A stretch of DNA of 64,000 nt from Thiomicrorhabdus sp963677355 (GTDB taxonomy: Bacteria; Pseudomonadota; Gammaproteobacteria; Thiomicrospirales; Thiomicrospiraceae). Positions within the stretch are counted from its first letter, which is position 1. Each line of letters opens with the position of its first letter. Positions 51,996 through 61,097 of the stretch are shown here, one piece after another. The translations under genes and the position numbers were made by a program. The stretch spans positions 124,001-188,000 of the forward strand of contig CAXXXQ010000001.1 in NCBI GenBank assembly GCA_963677355.2, read 5' to 3'. The notes under the pieces were generated by a model. It saw only the letters and a program-made list of their open reading frames with translations, made no database searches and was not told where the DNA came from.

Positions 51996-52952
51996 CTAGT
52001 GGTTCATCAGTGCCGTAACAGATTCTTCCGAGTTGACGCGGCGAATGGTTTCGCCCAGCATTTCCGCAATCGAAACGCGACGAATACGTTCGCAGTTGCG
52101 CGCATCTTCGCTTTCCGGAATCGAATCGGTTACCACCAACTCTTTCAAAACGGAAGATTCGATGTTCTCAACCGCCGGACCGGACAGTACCGCATGGACA
52201 ACATAAGCCGAAACACTGTTCGCACCACGCTCCATCAGAGCAGAGGCTGCTTTACACAAAGTACCGGCCGTATCGACCATGTCGTCGATAATAATGCAGT
52301 CACGCCCTTCGATATCACCGATGATATTCATCACCTGAGCGACATTCGCTTTCGGACGACGCTTATCGATGATCGCCATATCCGCATCAATCGCTTTAGC
52401 AACCGCTCGCGCACGAACCACACCACCCATATCCGGAGAGACAATGGTGACGTTTTCTAAATCGTAGTTCTTCTGCATATCTTCGACCAACAGAGGAGAA
52501 CCGTAGATATTATCAACAGGAATATCGAAGAAACCTTGAATCTGATCGGAGTGCAAATCAACCGTAACCACACGGTTAGCACCCGCCGCAGTAATCATAT
52601 CAGCAGACAAACGAGCCGTAATCGGCACACGTGCAGAATAAGGGCGACGATCTTGGCGTGCAAAACCGTAATAAGGAATAACCGCTGTAATTCGCCCGGC
52701 AGAAGCACGCTTAAGCGCATCGATCATCACCAGCATTTCCATCAAATTGACGGCTGGCTCAGGCGTACAAGTCGGTTGTAGTACATAGACATCTTGACCA
52801 CGAACGGATTCTTTAATCTCGACCATGATTTCGCCATCACTAAAACGGCCTACGTCAGCTTTTCCTAGGGGGATATCTAAATATTGAGAGATATTCTCGG
52901 CGAGATTGACATTTGCGTTACCAGCAAAAATCATTACATTTTTTTTAGCCAT
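51996..52952 (-). CDS. prs: Ribose-phosphate pyrophosphokinase
   Basis: A 318-residue cytoplasmic enzyme making phosphoribosyl pyrophosphate from ribose-5-phosphate and ATP for purines, pyrimidines, His, Trp and NAD. F-A-G-N-A-N-V-N-L-A at the start is followed by F-S-D-G-E-I (37-42), Y-Y-G-F-A-R-Q-D-R (about 97-105, the flexible catalytic loop region) and V-D-L-H-S-D-Q-I-Q-G-F-F (about 130-141). The PRPP loop is I-I-D-D-M-V-D-T-A-G-T (about 221-231). The length is typical. It lies just downstream of tRNA-Gln. Confidence 0.97.
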   Translation of the reverse strand: MAKKNVMIFAGNANVNLAENISQYLDIPLGKADVGRFSDGEIMVEIKESVRGQDVYVLQPTCTPEPAVNLMEMLVMIDALKRASAGRITAVIPYYGFARQDRRPYSARVPITARLSADMITAAGANRVVTVDLHSDQIQGFFDIPVDNIYGSPLLVEDMQKNYDLENVTIVSPDMGGVVRARAVAKAIDADMAIIDKRRPKANVAQVMNIIGDIEGRDCIIIDDMVDTAGTLCKAASALMERGANSVSAYVVHAVLSGPAVENIESSVLKELVVTDSIPESEDARNCERIRRVSIAEMLGETIRRVNSEESVTALMNH

Positions 52953-53003
52953 TTAAGGCGCTCCTGTTCGAGGAAAAAATGACTTGAGAATTCGGTAGGA
53001 TAT

Positions 53004-53078
53004 TGGCAGGACTGGCAGGATTCGAACCTGCGGTACACTGGATCAAAACCAGATGCCTTACCACTTGGCCACAGTCCT
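53004..53078 (-). tRNA. tRNA-Gln (anticodon TTG)
   Basis: 75 nucleotides with CCA encoded. AGGACTG pairs with CAGTCCT, the anticodon loop is TTTTGAT (TTG) and the T loop is TTCGAAT. It is transcribed toward prs, 52 bp away. A tRNA-Gln next to prs is usual in this group of bacteria. Confidence 0.95.
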
Positions 53079-53109
53079 TTAATATCGGTGTCGTTAAAGA
53101 CAGGTGCGT

Positions 53110-53137
53110 ATTATCCATTTATTTTTTCGAAGTTCAA
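53110..53137 (-). promoter_or_regulatory. Sigma-70-like promoter of tRNA-Gln (and possibly prs)
   Basis: On the minus strand TTGAAC (53137-53132) and GATAAT (53115-53110), 16 bp apart, lie 32 bases before the tRNA. As no terminator follows the tRNA, the transcript may read on into prs. Confidence 0.65.
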
Positions 53138-53181
53138 GCAAAAAACGTAAAGTTTGTAAAAAAAATTAAATATTACGTTCA

Positions 53182-55029
53182 CTAGCGAGTACCGCCTCTC
53201 TCTAAGTCTTTGATTATGTTTTCTACTTTTGGATTATCTTTAAATTCTTGTCTATATTCCTGCCACAAAGCACGCGCTTTTTCGTGCTCTCCTTTAACCC
53301 AATACACCTCGATTAAATGAGCGAACACTTCGTCGTCTTTCGAGCCATCGAACGCTTTTTGCAAATAGTCCAGAGCTAGATCATAGCTACCGACCCGGAA
53401 ATAGTACCAACCCATACTGTCCATAATAAAATAACTATCCGGTTCGATTTCCAGCGCCTTTTTCAAAAAAACAAATGCCGTATCCAACTTAATATTTCGT
53501 TCGACATAATAATATCCCAAGGCATTCAACACTTCGCTGTCACGGCCGTCAATCTTTAAGGCTTTCAGCAAAACCGTCTCGTAATCGGAAAACTCTTCAA
53601 GCTTATAAAACAACAGGGATTCGGCTTTCAAAATGGCGACACTGTTCGGTTCAATCGAAAGCGCCTGATTGTAGATTTCAATCGCTTTCCGATAATCGTC
53701 TTCGCTGGTGGCAAAAATCGCTTTAGCTCGAAGCACCTTGACCTTATCGGTTTTATTATCCGGTTTTAAGCTATCCAGAGTTTGATATGCTTCGACTTTA
53801 TTGCCTTCGGCAAACAATATCTCGGCCAGATGCAGCCTGGAGTCAGTCAGATAAGAAGATGCTTTAACTTGATTAAAATAGGTTTTCGCTTTGCCGAACT
53901 GGTTTTGATCTTGATACAAAATACCTAAATAATAATAAGCGATTGACTGATAACCTTTCTGCTTAGAGATTTTAAGCAAGTTCTGTTCAGCTTCGGCATA
54001 AGCTTCCCGTTCCATCTGCAACAGTGCCAGCGAAAAGATGGAGGTGTGTGCCATCGGCTCTTGTTGCACAATATATCGGTAGCGTTTTTCCGCCTCTTCG
54101 TAGCGTTGCGCCTGCACTTCCAGTCTAGCTAGGCGTTCTTGTACTAACAAATCTTCCGGATGTCTCTGTACGTAAGGCTTAAGCGCCTCAACACCTTTCT
54201 CCGGCGGCTCAACTATGAGATACAGTTTGGACAACAGGTTATAAATCAAACCTTCCGACTCGCCGCCGTCCTCTTTTGCCATTAGCTTCTTGGCTTGATT
54301 CAAAGCCGGGATACCGGTTTCTGCATTATTGTACGCCGTACAAACCATGCCCAATGCATAGTGGGACGCCCACTCTTCCGGATACAGTGTGATTAATTTC
54401 TGAAAAAAAGGAATGCCGTATTCTTCCGCAACCGCGCTACCGACTTTGGTTGCCGATGAAATCAGATCACTGGGAAGATTGTCGCCGGAAAGCTTTTGGA
54501 ACTGCTTCCATTCATCTAAAGCCTGTTCAACCTTGCCACTACGCAACGACATAATAAAAGAAGCTCGCCAGACCACGGCTGATTCAGGCTCGATATCACG
54601 CCAAAGATAAGTCGCATTCTCAATTCTCGGTACATCATAGGTCATCATTGAGATTTGGAAAACTCGTTCGGCCAGACCGGCATCCCGCAACCGTTCGGCA
54701 ATCGGGTATAACGTGTCGAAAGCTGCGCGCGGCTGCTTTCTTTTTAACATCATTTCCGCAGCCATAATTTCGAACATGGTCTGCGAATCAATATTCAACA
54801 AGTTTTCGCTGATTGCCGATTGAGCACTTACGTCACTCTTTTCGGCGACGCTTTTCTCTTCAACCGCCCCTTTATCCGGAGTCGATGAACAAGCCGACAT
54901 AAACACTCCCATCGCCGGCAGCATAAACGCCGCGGCAATGGATTGAAAACTCAACTTGTTTAATTGTTTCTGCTGCACCTCTTTGCCATAAGCGAAAGAA
55001 CGGTGTCGATTGATAGCCTGCCAACCCAT
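53182..55029 (-). CDS. TPR-repeat lipoprotein
   Basis: About 615 residues. A hydrophobic stretch ending in the lipobox M-S-A-C-S-S directs lipid attachment, so it is probably outer-membrane anchored. Some ten or more tetratricopeptide repeats follow, for instance Y-Y-L-G-I-L-Y-Q-D-Q-N-Q-F-G-K-A and A-I-E-I-Y-N-Q-A-L-S-I-E-P-N, and L-N-A-L-G-Y-Y-Y-V-E-R near the end. TPR proteins scaffold other proteins; the family neighbouring hemA in Pseudomonas has no defined biochemical function that I can cite. The start is uncertain: the ATG at 55029 gives a long N-terminal extension before the signal, and 55107 an even longer one. It is divergent from hemA. Confidence 0.83.
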   Translation of the reverse strand: MGWQAINRHRSFAYGKEVQQKQLNKLSFQSIAAAFMLPAMGVFMSACSSTPDKGAVEEKSVAEKSDVSAQSAISENLLNIDSQTMFEIMAAEMMLKRKQPRAAFDTLYPIAERLRDAGLAERVFQISMMTYDVPRIENATYLWRDIEPESAVVWRASFIMSLRSGKVEQALDEWKQFQKLSGDNLPSDLISSATKVGSAVAEEYGIPFFQKLITLYPEEWASHYALGMVCTAYNNAETGIPALNQAKKLMAKEDGGESEGLIYNLLSKLYLIVEPPEKGVEALKPYVQRHPEDLLVQERLARLEVQAQRYEEAEKRYRYIVQQEPMAHTSIFSLALLQMEREAYAEAEQNLLKISKQKGYQSIAYYYLGILYQDQNQFGKAKTYFNQVKASSYLTDSRLHLAEILFAEGNKVEAYQTLDSLKPDNKTDKVKVLRAKAIFATSEDDYRKAIEIYNQALSIEPNSVAILKAESLLFYKLEEFSDYETVLLKALKIDGRDSEVLNALGYYYVERNIKLDTAFVFLKKALEIEPDSYFIMDSMGWYYFRVGSYDLALDYLQKAFDGSKDDEVFAHLIEVYWVKGEHEKARALWQEYRQEFKDNPKVENIIKDLERGGTR

Positions 55030-55362
55030 TTGAATAGGGACTCCCCGAAATTTTATAAAGCATAACCTGTGTACAGGTAGGCCAGTCGAAAAAGTATTTC
55101 CAATCATTCTAGGATATTTGAAAACAAAATGTTCGGAATCTACCCACTATTTAATCCATCGGCCAGTGGACAACCTTTAGTATGCAAACGGAATTCGTCT
55201 AAAAACAAGTCATGGTCAACCGATTATACAAACCGCAGTTTTTTTCGCTAAAACTTGCAATTACAGTCAATTTTTAGCAAAATTACGCCTCTTTGGTCGC
55301 ACAAAAATAACATAGCGACTTGTTAACGTTTGAAGCTTCTAAAATTTTAAAGTCTTAACTCT
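55030..55362. other. Intergenic region between divergent TPR lipoprotein gene and hemA
   Basis: About 330 bp. If the TPR gene starts further upstream than chosen, its first ~80 bp are coding. The rest should contain both promoters. No strong sigma-70 match, terminator or repeat stands out. Neither lolB nor ispE, often found here in related genomes, is present. Confidence 0.45.
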
Positions 55363-56643
55363 ATGAAACTATGCACTCTTGGTGTAAACCACGAAACAGC
55401 GCCGGTCGATATCCGTGAGACGGTTTCATTTTCGCCAGACTCCTCTTTGCAGGCCATTTCAGAGCTCAAAGAACATGCCTTTGTATCCGAGTGCATCATT
55501 CTCTCGACCTGTAACCGTACCGAACTCTACTGCATACTCAAAGACGATGCCCATGAACCGGAAATCAAAGAGTGGCTGCACGGTTTTTTCAAGCTTCAAT
55601 CGGAAACGCTGAACCCTTATCTGTATATTCACCACGACTTGGAAGCGGTTAAACACATCATGCGTGTTGCCAGCGGCCTCAACTCGTTGGTACTTGGTGA
55701 ACCACAAATATTCGGGCAAATTAAAGACGCCTACAATCACGCTCACAAAGCAGACAGCATTCACCAAGTTTTGGAAAACCTGTTCCAGCACATTTTCAAA
55801 ACCGTCAAACAGGTTCGCACCGATACGGCAATCGGTAACAGCCCGATTTCGGTCGCTTTCTCTGCCGTTTCGCTTTCCAAGCAATTTTTCGGTGACTTGT
55901 CGCAACAGACAGCCTTGTTGCTCGGTGCTGGTGAAACGATTGAACTGGTGGCACGCCACCTGAAAGAGAGTCATATAGGCAATATGATCATTGCCAACCG
56001 TACTTTTGAAAAAGCACATATTCTGGCAGAAAGTGTGGAAGGTTATGCCATTCAGCTTGACGAAATCGAGCATCACCTACATGAAGCGGATATTGTGATC
56101 GGTTCAACCGGTAGTCCACACGCGATTTTAAAATTGGACGCCGTCAAACAGGCTTTAAAAAAACGTAAGAATCGCCCTATTTTCATGGTCGACATCGCCG
56201 TACCACGAGACATTGAACCGAGTATCAGCGATCTCGATAACGTCTATCTATACACAGTAGACGACCTGCAAGAGATTATCGAGAGCAACAAGCAGTCCCG
56301 TCAAAGTGCCGCTTTGGAAGCCGAAGAGATCATCACTTTACAAGCCGAACACTTTGTCAATCAATTGAATGCCGCGCAACAGACTAAACCGGTCATTCAA
56401 TCGTTCCGCCAGCAATCCATGGAAATCAAAGAAGCCGCCTTAGAACACGCGCTCAACCAACTGGAACAAGGCGTCGACGCCGAAGAGATTATCAAACGCC
56501 TCGCCAATCAGCTAACCAACCGTTTGATCCACACACCAACCAAACAACTGAATCAAGCCGGCATTGAAGGTGACAAAGCGCTTATTGAAGCTGCCGCCAC
56601 TTTATTGCTTGCCGACGAAAACAAAAATCCGCACAAACCTTAG
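55363..56643 (+). CDS. hemA: Glutamyl-tRNA reductase
   Basis: A 426-residue enzyme reducing glutamyl-tRNA to glutamate-1-semialdehyde, the first step of C5 heme synthesis. The catalytic Cys50 lies in S-T-C-N-R-T-E. G-V-N-H (7-10), L-V-L-G-E-P-Q-I-F-G-Q (about 107-117), L-L-G-A-G-E-T (about 187-193) with the NADPH loop, and D-I-A-V-P-R-D-I-E-P (about 278-287) are conserved. The length is typical (418 in E. coli). It is followed by prfA and prmC, as in enteric bacteria. Confidence 0.97.
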   Translation: MKLCTLGVNHETAPVDIRETVSFSPDSSLQAISELKEHAFVSECIILSTCNRTELYCILKDDAHEPEIKEWLHGFFKLQSETLNPYLYIHHDLEAVKHIMRVASGLNSLVLGEPQIFGQIKDAYNHAHKADSIHQVLENLFQHIFKTVKQVRTDTAIGNSPISVAFSAVSLSKQFFGDLSQQTALLLGAGETIELVARHLKESHIGNMIIANRTFEKAHILAESVEGYAIQLDEIEHHLHEADIVIGSTGSPHAILKLDAVKQALKKRKNRPIFMVDIAVPRDIEPSISDLDNVYLYTVDDLQEIIESNKQSRQSAALEAEEIITLQAEHFVNQLNAAQQTKPVIQSFRQQSMEIKEAALEHALNQLEQGVDAEEIIKRLANQLTNRLIHTPTKQLNQAGIEGDKALIEAAATLLLADENKNPHKP

Positions 56644-56710
56644 CAACGTTTGCCTGCCCTTTTATCATTTTGATATTTTAAGATTAAGATACATTTAACG
56701 AGTAACCGCA

Positions 56711-57799
56711 GTGAAAGATTCAATTCGTAGTAAATTAGAGCAGTTAGTCGAACGCTTAGACGAAGTCAACGCTCTGCTTTCCGACCCCGAAATCATCAAT
56801 GATCAGAAGAAATTCATGGGCCTGACCAAAGAGCACGCCCAAATCACACCGATTGTCGAAACCTTTAATGCCTTCGTGGCCACCGAAGGCGATTTGGCCG
56901 AGGCCAAAGAGATGATTCAGTCCGGCGATCCCGACCTTAAAGAGATGGGACAGGAAGAACTGCCTGAATTGGAAAAACAGATTGCCGCTTACGAAGACGA
57001 TCTGCAAATGATGATGCTACCGAAAGATGCCAAAGACGACTCCAATATCTTCTTGGAGATTCGTGCCGGAACAGGTGGTGACGAAGCTGCGATCTTTGCC
57101 GGAGACCTGTTTAGAATGTACAGCCGTTTTGCCGAAAAGATGGGCTGGCAGGTTGAGGTTATCAACAGCAATGAAGGTGAGCACGGCGGCTATAAAGAGA
57201 TCATCGCCCGTATCATCGGTGATGGTGCTTACTCGCAACTGAAATTTGAATCCGGTGCGCACCGAGTACAACGTGTTCCAGCCACCGAAACTCAGGGGCG
57301 TGTCCACACCTCGGCGGCCACGGTGGTTATCATGGCTGAAGCACCGGATGTGGAAGAAGTTGAACTGAATCCGGCAGATTTGCGTGTCGACACCTTCCGC
57401 GCTTCCGGTGCCGGTGGACAGCACGTCAATAAAACCGACTCGGCGATTCGTATCACCCACTTGCCGACCGGTACGGTGGTTGAATGTCAGGATGAACGTT
57501 CCCAACATAAAAACCGTGCCCGCGCTATGTCATTACTCGCAGCCCGCATTATGGATGAACGTGAGAGAAAACATCAGTCAGAAATCGCCCAGGAACGTAA
57601 AAGTCTGGTCGGTACCGGTGACCGTTCGGATCGAATCCGTACCTACAACTATCCGCAAGGGCGCGTAACTGATCACCGCATCAATCTGACGCTCTACAAA
57701 CTGGATGAAGTCATGGCCGGTTCACTCGATCAAGTAGTCGGACCGCTGATTCAGGAGCATCAAGCCGAACAGCTTGCCGCGCTGAATGAAGCAAGCTAA
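56711..57799 (+). CDS. prfA: Peptide chain release factor 1
   Basis: A 362-residue release factor reading UAA and UAG. The G235-G-Q237 motif (A-S-G-A-G-G-Q-H-V-N) triggers peptidyl-tRNA hydrolysis, and P190-A-T192 is the P-x-T stop-codon anticodon loop that identifies RF1. The start codon is GTG at 56711, and M-K-D-S-I-R-S-K-L fits the E. coli N-terminus in position. Q237 is methylated by PrmC, the product of the next gene. Confidence 0.97.
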   Translation: MKDSIRSKLEQLVERLDEVNALLSDPEIINDQKKFMGLTKEHAQITPIVETFNAFVATEGDLAEAKEMIQSGDPDLKEMGQEELPELEKQIAAYEDDLQMMMLPKDAKDDSNIFLEIRAGTGGDEAAIFAGDLFRMYSRFAEKMGWQVEVINSNEGEHGGYKEIIARIIGDGAYSQLKFESGAHRVQRVPATETQGRVHTSAATVVIMAEAPDVEEVELNPADLRVDTFRASGAGGQHVNKTDSAIRITHLPTGTVVECQDERSQHKNRARAMSLLAARIMDERERKHQSEIAQERKSLVGTGDRSDRIRTYNYPQGRVTDHRINLTLYKLDEVMAGSLDQVVGPLIQEHQAEQLAALNEAS

Positions 57800-57822
57800 G
57801 TCACTCAGAAGATAGACTCAAC

Positions 57823-58677
57823 ATGCCGGCCAGTATCGAACAGACTCTGCTCTCTGCCAAACAGCAACTTATCGATGCCGGCCAGACCGACTCCCCGCAA
57901 CTAGATGCCGAGCTACTTTTAGCTCACTGCCTACAAAAAAGCCGGACCTATCTATTCACTTGGCCGGATCAAATCTTATCTCCTGAGCAACAGAAAAGTT
58001 TTGACCATCTGTTGGCGCTGCGCTGCCAAGGCAAACCGATTGCCCACTTAACCGGCTGGCGTGAATTTTGGGGACTGGAACTGAAAGTCACTGCGGACAC
58101 CTTGATTCCGCGCCCGGACACCGAAACCCTGATTGAAGCAGTCTTGGATCTGCAATTAGCCCCTGATGCCAAGATTTTAGATATGGGCACCGGTACGGGA
58201 GCCATCGCTTTAGCACTAAAGTCGGAGTTGCCGCAAGCCTCGGTCACGGCACTGGACATGAGCCCCGCGGCCTTAGCCGTCGCCCAAGAAAACGCCGACC
58301 GTCTCGGTTTGGATGTCGAATTCTTACATAGTAATTGGTTCAGCGCCGTCAACGATTACCGCTTTGACTGTATCGTCTCCAACCCTCCTTATATTGAAGA
58401 AGCTGATCCACATCTGCAACAAGGCGATGTGCGCTTTGAACCGATAACAGCTCTGACATCGGGGACAGACGGGTTAGACGATATCAGAATGATCATTCAG
58501 CAAGCTGTTCAACATTTAAACCCCGGCGCTTGGATTGCCATCGAACATGGCTATAATCAAGCACAGGCAATCGCCCAATTATTTGTCGATCACGATTACC
58601 ACAACATCCGTTTATGCACGGATTACGGCGGCAATCCAAGAATAACCTTAGCTCAAAAACCGAATCTGCAGCAGTGA
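57823..58677 (+). CDS. prmC: Release factor glutamine methyltransferase
   Basis: A 284-residue SAM-dependent methyltransferase for the glutamine in the GGQ of release factors. The SAM loop is L-D-M-G-T-G-T-G-A-I-A (119-129) and the catalytic N187-P-P-Y190 with I-E-E-A-D-P-H follows. An N-terminal helical domain (about 1-85) recognises the release factor. I-P-R-P-D-T-E-T (95-102) is the family signature. It is 23 bp after prfA and 9 bp before the ThiF-family gene. Confidence 0.96.
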   Translation: MPASIEQTLLSAKQQLIDAGQTDSPQLDAELLLAHCLQKSRTYLFTWPDQILSPEQQKSFDHLLALRCQGKPIAHLTGWREFWGLELKVTADTLIPRPDTETLIEAVLDLQLAPDAKILDMGTGTGAIALALKSELPQASVTALDMSPAALAVAQENADRLGLDVEFLHSNWFSAVNDYRFDCIVSNPPYIEEADPHLQQGDVRFEPITALTSGTDGLDDIRMIIQQAVQHLNPGAWIAIEHGYNQAQAIAQLFVDHDYHNIRLCTDYGGNPRITLAQKPNLQQ

Positions 58678-58686
58678 GAAAATAAG

Positions 58687-59457
58687 ATGTCCGAGAAAAA
58701 AACCGAACTGAATGATGCCGAACTATCCCGTTACAGCCGACAGATTCTGATGCCGGAGATCGACTATGACGGCCAACTCACTCTGTCGCAATCGCATGCT
58801 GTCATTTTCGGTCTCGGCGGCTTGGGTTCGCCGGCTTCACTCTATCTTGCCGCCGCGGGTATCGGTCATTTGACACTGGTAGATTTCGATGCAGTGGATG
58901 ATTCAAATCTACAACGTCAAATTGTGCACAGGGAAGTCAATATCGGTCAAGCCAAGGTCGAATCGGCGAAACAAAACCTTGAGGCGCTGAATCGACACAT
59001 CCAAATCGACACCTTGGCGGAAAAATTAAGTGAACAACAAATTGCGAACCTGATTGCAGAGGCGGACATCGTCTTAGACTGTACCGATAATTTCGTTTCT
59101 CGATTTGCTTTGAATCGTGCTTGCTACCAACACAAGAAACCGTTGGTTTCCGGTGCCGCGATCCGCTGGGAAGGACAACTGTCCACTTATGATTTCAGAA
59201 AAGCAGACAGTCCCTGTTATCAATGCCTTTACCCTCAAGATTCCGGTCAGGAACTAACCTGTAGTCAAAACGGCGTTTTATCTCCTGTGGTCGGCATGGT
59301 AGGTTCGATGCAAGCGATTGAAGCGGTAAAAGCGTTATTGAACTTGCCAACCTTAACCGGCAAATTAATGATCATCGACGCTTATAGCATGATGATCAGA
59401 ACACTGAATTTGAAGAAAGACGAAAATTGCCGGCACTGCGGTTCGAAAACTAAATAG
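58687..59457 (+). CDS. moeB: ThiF/MoeB-family adenylyltransferase
   Basis: A 256-residue E1-like enzyme that adenylates the C-terminus of a ubiquitin-like sulfur carrier (MoaD or ThiS). R-Y-S-R-Q-I-L-M-P-E-I (about 15-25) and the ATP loop G-L-G-G-L-G-S-P-A-S (about 41-50) are conserved. L-D-C-T-D-N-F (about 129-135) is also family-specific. The zinc site has C-Y-Q-C (about 178-181) and C-R-H-C (about 250-253). It has no C-terminal rhodanese domain. Position after prmC fits moeB/hesA in other gammaproteobacteria, but ThiF cannot be excluded. Confidence 0.88.
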   Translation: MSEKKTELNDAELSRYSRQILMPEIDYDGQLTLSQSHAVIFGLGGLGSPASLYLAAAGIGHLTLVDFDAVDDSNLQRQIVHREVNIGQAKVESAKQNLEALNRHIQIDTLAEKLSEQQIANLIAEADIVLDCTDNFVSRFALNRACYQHKKPLVSGAAIRWEGQLSTYDFRKADSPCYQCLYPQDSGQELTCSQNGVLSPVVGMVGSMQAIEAVKALLNLPTLTGKLMIIDAYSMMIRTLNLKKDENCRHCGSKTK

Positions 59458-59488
59458 CTGTAGGGTTCGTTTAGAACGGTTTACAGCT
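59456..59488. terminator. Nested hairpin overlapping the stops of moeB and motB
   Basis: AGCTGTA (59456-59462) pairs with TACAGCT (59482-59488), and inside it GTTC with GAAC. The hairpin spans the TAG of moeB and the TAA of the convergent motB. It has no T-run, so it may work as a bidirectional transcription barrier or an mRNA end stabiliser. Confidence 0.5.
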
Positions 59489-60185
59489 GCAATGCCGATT
59501 CCGGCCGTTTATCTACCCGGATAATGACTCGACGATTCAGAGAACGTCCGTAAGCGGTCGCATTGGAGGTCACTTCATCATTATCCGCCTTACCGGAAAT
59601 GGTAATGCGTTTTGCATTCATGCCCATATAGATAAAGGTACGTGCAACCGTTGCCGCACGGGCGGCAGAAAGTTCCCAGTTGGACGGAAATTGGAAATTG
59701 CTGATCGGTACATTATCGGTATAACCGGTAATAATCACAGGTTGATTCCGCCCGATCAGGGTTTCACCTAAAATCTCGAGGTTTTCACGCGTCTTGTCAC
59801 TGATGGTTGCGCGCCCGCTCTCAAAAAAGCTATCGGAACGCAACGTAATGGTCGTGAATTCAGGCGTTTCTTCGATGTTGATGTCTTTAGGATCGACGTT
59901 TTTCAACGCCTCTTCAATATCTTCTTTGGTCGCCGGCGGCTTCATCTCCAAGTCGATCAAGGATTCCTGCGGCGGCAATAGTTGATCGTCCTGAATCTCG
60001 GCACCGATGGGCGGTTCACCGGAGATACTGTTGACAAAAGCCTCGCGGTCTTTCGGATCGATCACCGAGGTCAACCACATCACCAGAAAGAACACCATCA
60101 ATACGGTCATTAGATCCGCTAAGGCAATCTTCCAGGAACCTCCGTGAGCACCACCTTCATCATGACCACCACGACGCCGGGACAT
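59481..60185 (-). CDS. motB: Flagellar motor stator protein MotB
   Basis: A 234-residue stator subunit. The N-terminal cytoplasmic part is followed by a membrane helix (about 18-41) with A-L-A-D24-L-M-T, Asp24 being the ion-binding aspartate. It has a plug segment and then an OmpA-type peptidoglycan-binding domain (about 100-230), with G-Y-T-D-N-V-P and N-W-E-L-S-A-A-R-A. It is shorter than the enteric protein (308), mainly in the linker. It is 35 bp downstream of motA. Whether the ion is H+ or Na+ is not certain from the sequence. Confidence 0.9.
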   Translation of the reverse strand: MSRRRGGHDEGGAHGGSWKIALADLMTVLMVFFLVMWLTSVIDPKDREAFVNSISGEPPIGAEIQDDQLLPPQESLIDLEMKPPATKEDIEEALKNVDPKDINIEETPEFTTITLRSDSFFESGRATISDKTRENLEILGETLIGRNQPVIITGYTDNVPISNFQFPSNWELSAARAATVARTFIYMGMNAKRITISGKADNDEVTSNATAYGRSLNRRVIIRVDKRPESALQL

Positions 60186-60220
60186 TATGCAAATACCTCA
60201 ATCATCAGTAATAACATATC

Positions 60221-61063
60221 CTATTCCGCATCATCACGTGGGATTTCAAATTCCGGCGGCACACGCTGACGACCGATTTCAACCGCCAAGTTAGGAGACA
60301 CCCCGTTGGAGTAGGCGGACAAAAAGGAAGCCGTCATCTCGAATAACGACTTATCCTGACGGATCATAACTTCCGTCGCGTGAACAAATGGAGCCAGAAC
60401 GGCAAACGCGAAAAATACACCCGTCAAGGTTCCCACCAAAGCGGCACCGATTGCCGTACCAATTTTAGCCACATCCATTTCGCCGCCTAACAGTTCCATG
60501 GTCAGAATCACCCCCATAACGGCGGCCACGATACCGAAACCAGGCAGCCAATCTGCAACCTTCCCGACCGCTTTAGGAACCTCTCCCATCGAGTCGACAA
60601 TATCATAGATCTGATCTTCCAGATGACGGTCAAAATTCTGGCTCGCAGGTGGATTCAGAAGCAAATAACTGAAATTATCGATAATAAATTTCTTCAACTC
60701 TTTATGTTTCATGACACGGGAATAGTGGGCAAAAATCGGACTATTCTCCGGGCTGATGATATGTTTCTCCAAGGCCAAGACCCCGGAAGAGCGCGACAGT
60801 CGGGCTAACTCTTCCAGCAGCCCCAAGGTATCTGCATACAACTTCTTGGAAACCTTTTCTCCTGCAAAATATCGCCCTAAGAAGCGTAAGGTTCTCATCC
60901 AGACGTGCACTGGAGTCGCTGCCATGAAACCACCTAAGGCGATCCCCAGGATAATGACCAATTCAGACGGGTGCCAAAGTGAAACCAGGTTACCTCCCAT
61001 CAACAGGAAGCCACCAAAGAAACTCAGGGTAATGACTAAAATACCAATTGGCTTTGCAAACAT
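60221..61063 (-). CDS. motA: Flagellar motor stator protein MotA
   Basis: A 280-residue stator protein with four membrane helices (about 5-22, 33-50, 168-190, 203-225). V-A-D-W-L-P-G-F-G-I-V-A-A-V-M-G (about 168-183) and G-A-A-L-V-G-T-L-T-G-V-F-F-A-F (about 207-221) are typical for TM3 and TM4, and charged residues for FliG contact lie in the cytoplasmic loop. It is slightly shorter than the E. coli protein (295). The upstream region contains 33 copies of a 7-bp repeat and a leader reading frame, so expression may be phase-variable. Confidence 0.93.
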   Translation of the reverse strand: MFAKPIGILVITLSFFGGFLLMGGNLVSLWHPSELVIILGIALGGFMAATPVHVWMRTLRFLGRYFAGEKVSKKLYADTLGLLEELARLSRSSGVLALEKHIISPENSPIFAHYSRVMKHKELKKFIIDNFSYLLLNPPASQNFDRHLEDQIYDIVDSMGEVPKAVGKVADWLPGFGIVAAVMGVILTMELLGGEMDVAKIGTAIGAALVGTLTGVFFAFAVLAPFVHATEVMIRQDKSLFEMTASFLSAYSNGVSPNLAVEIGRQRVPPEFEIPRDDAE

Positions 61064-61097
61064 AGAATCACTTTTAAATGTTAATTAACCGGCGAAG

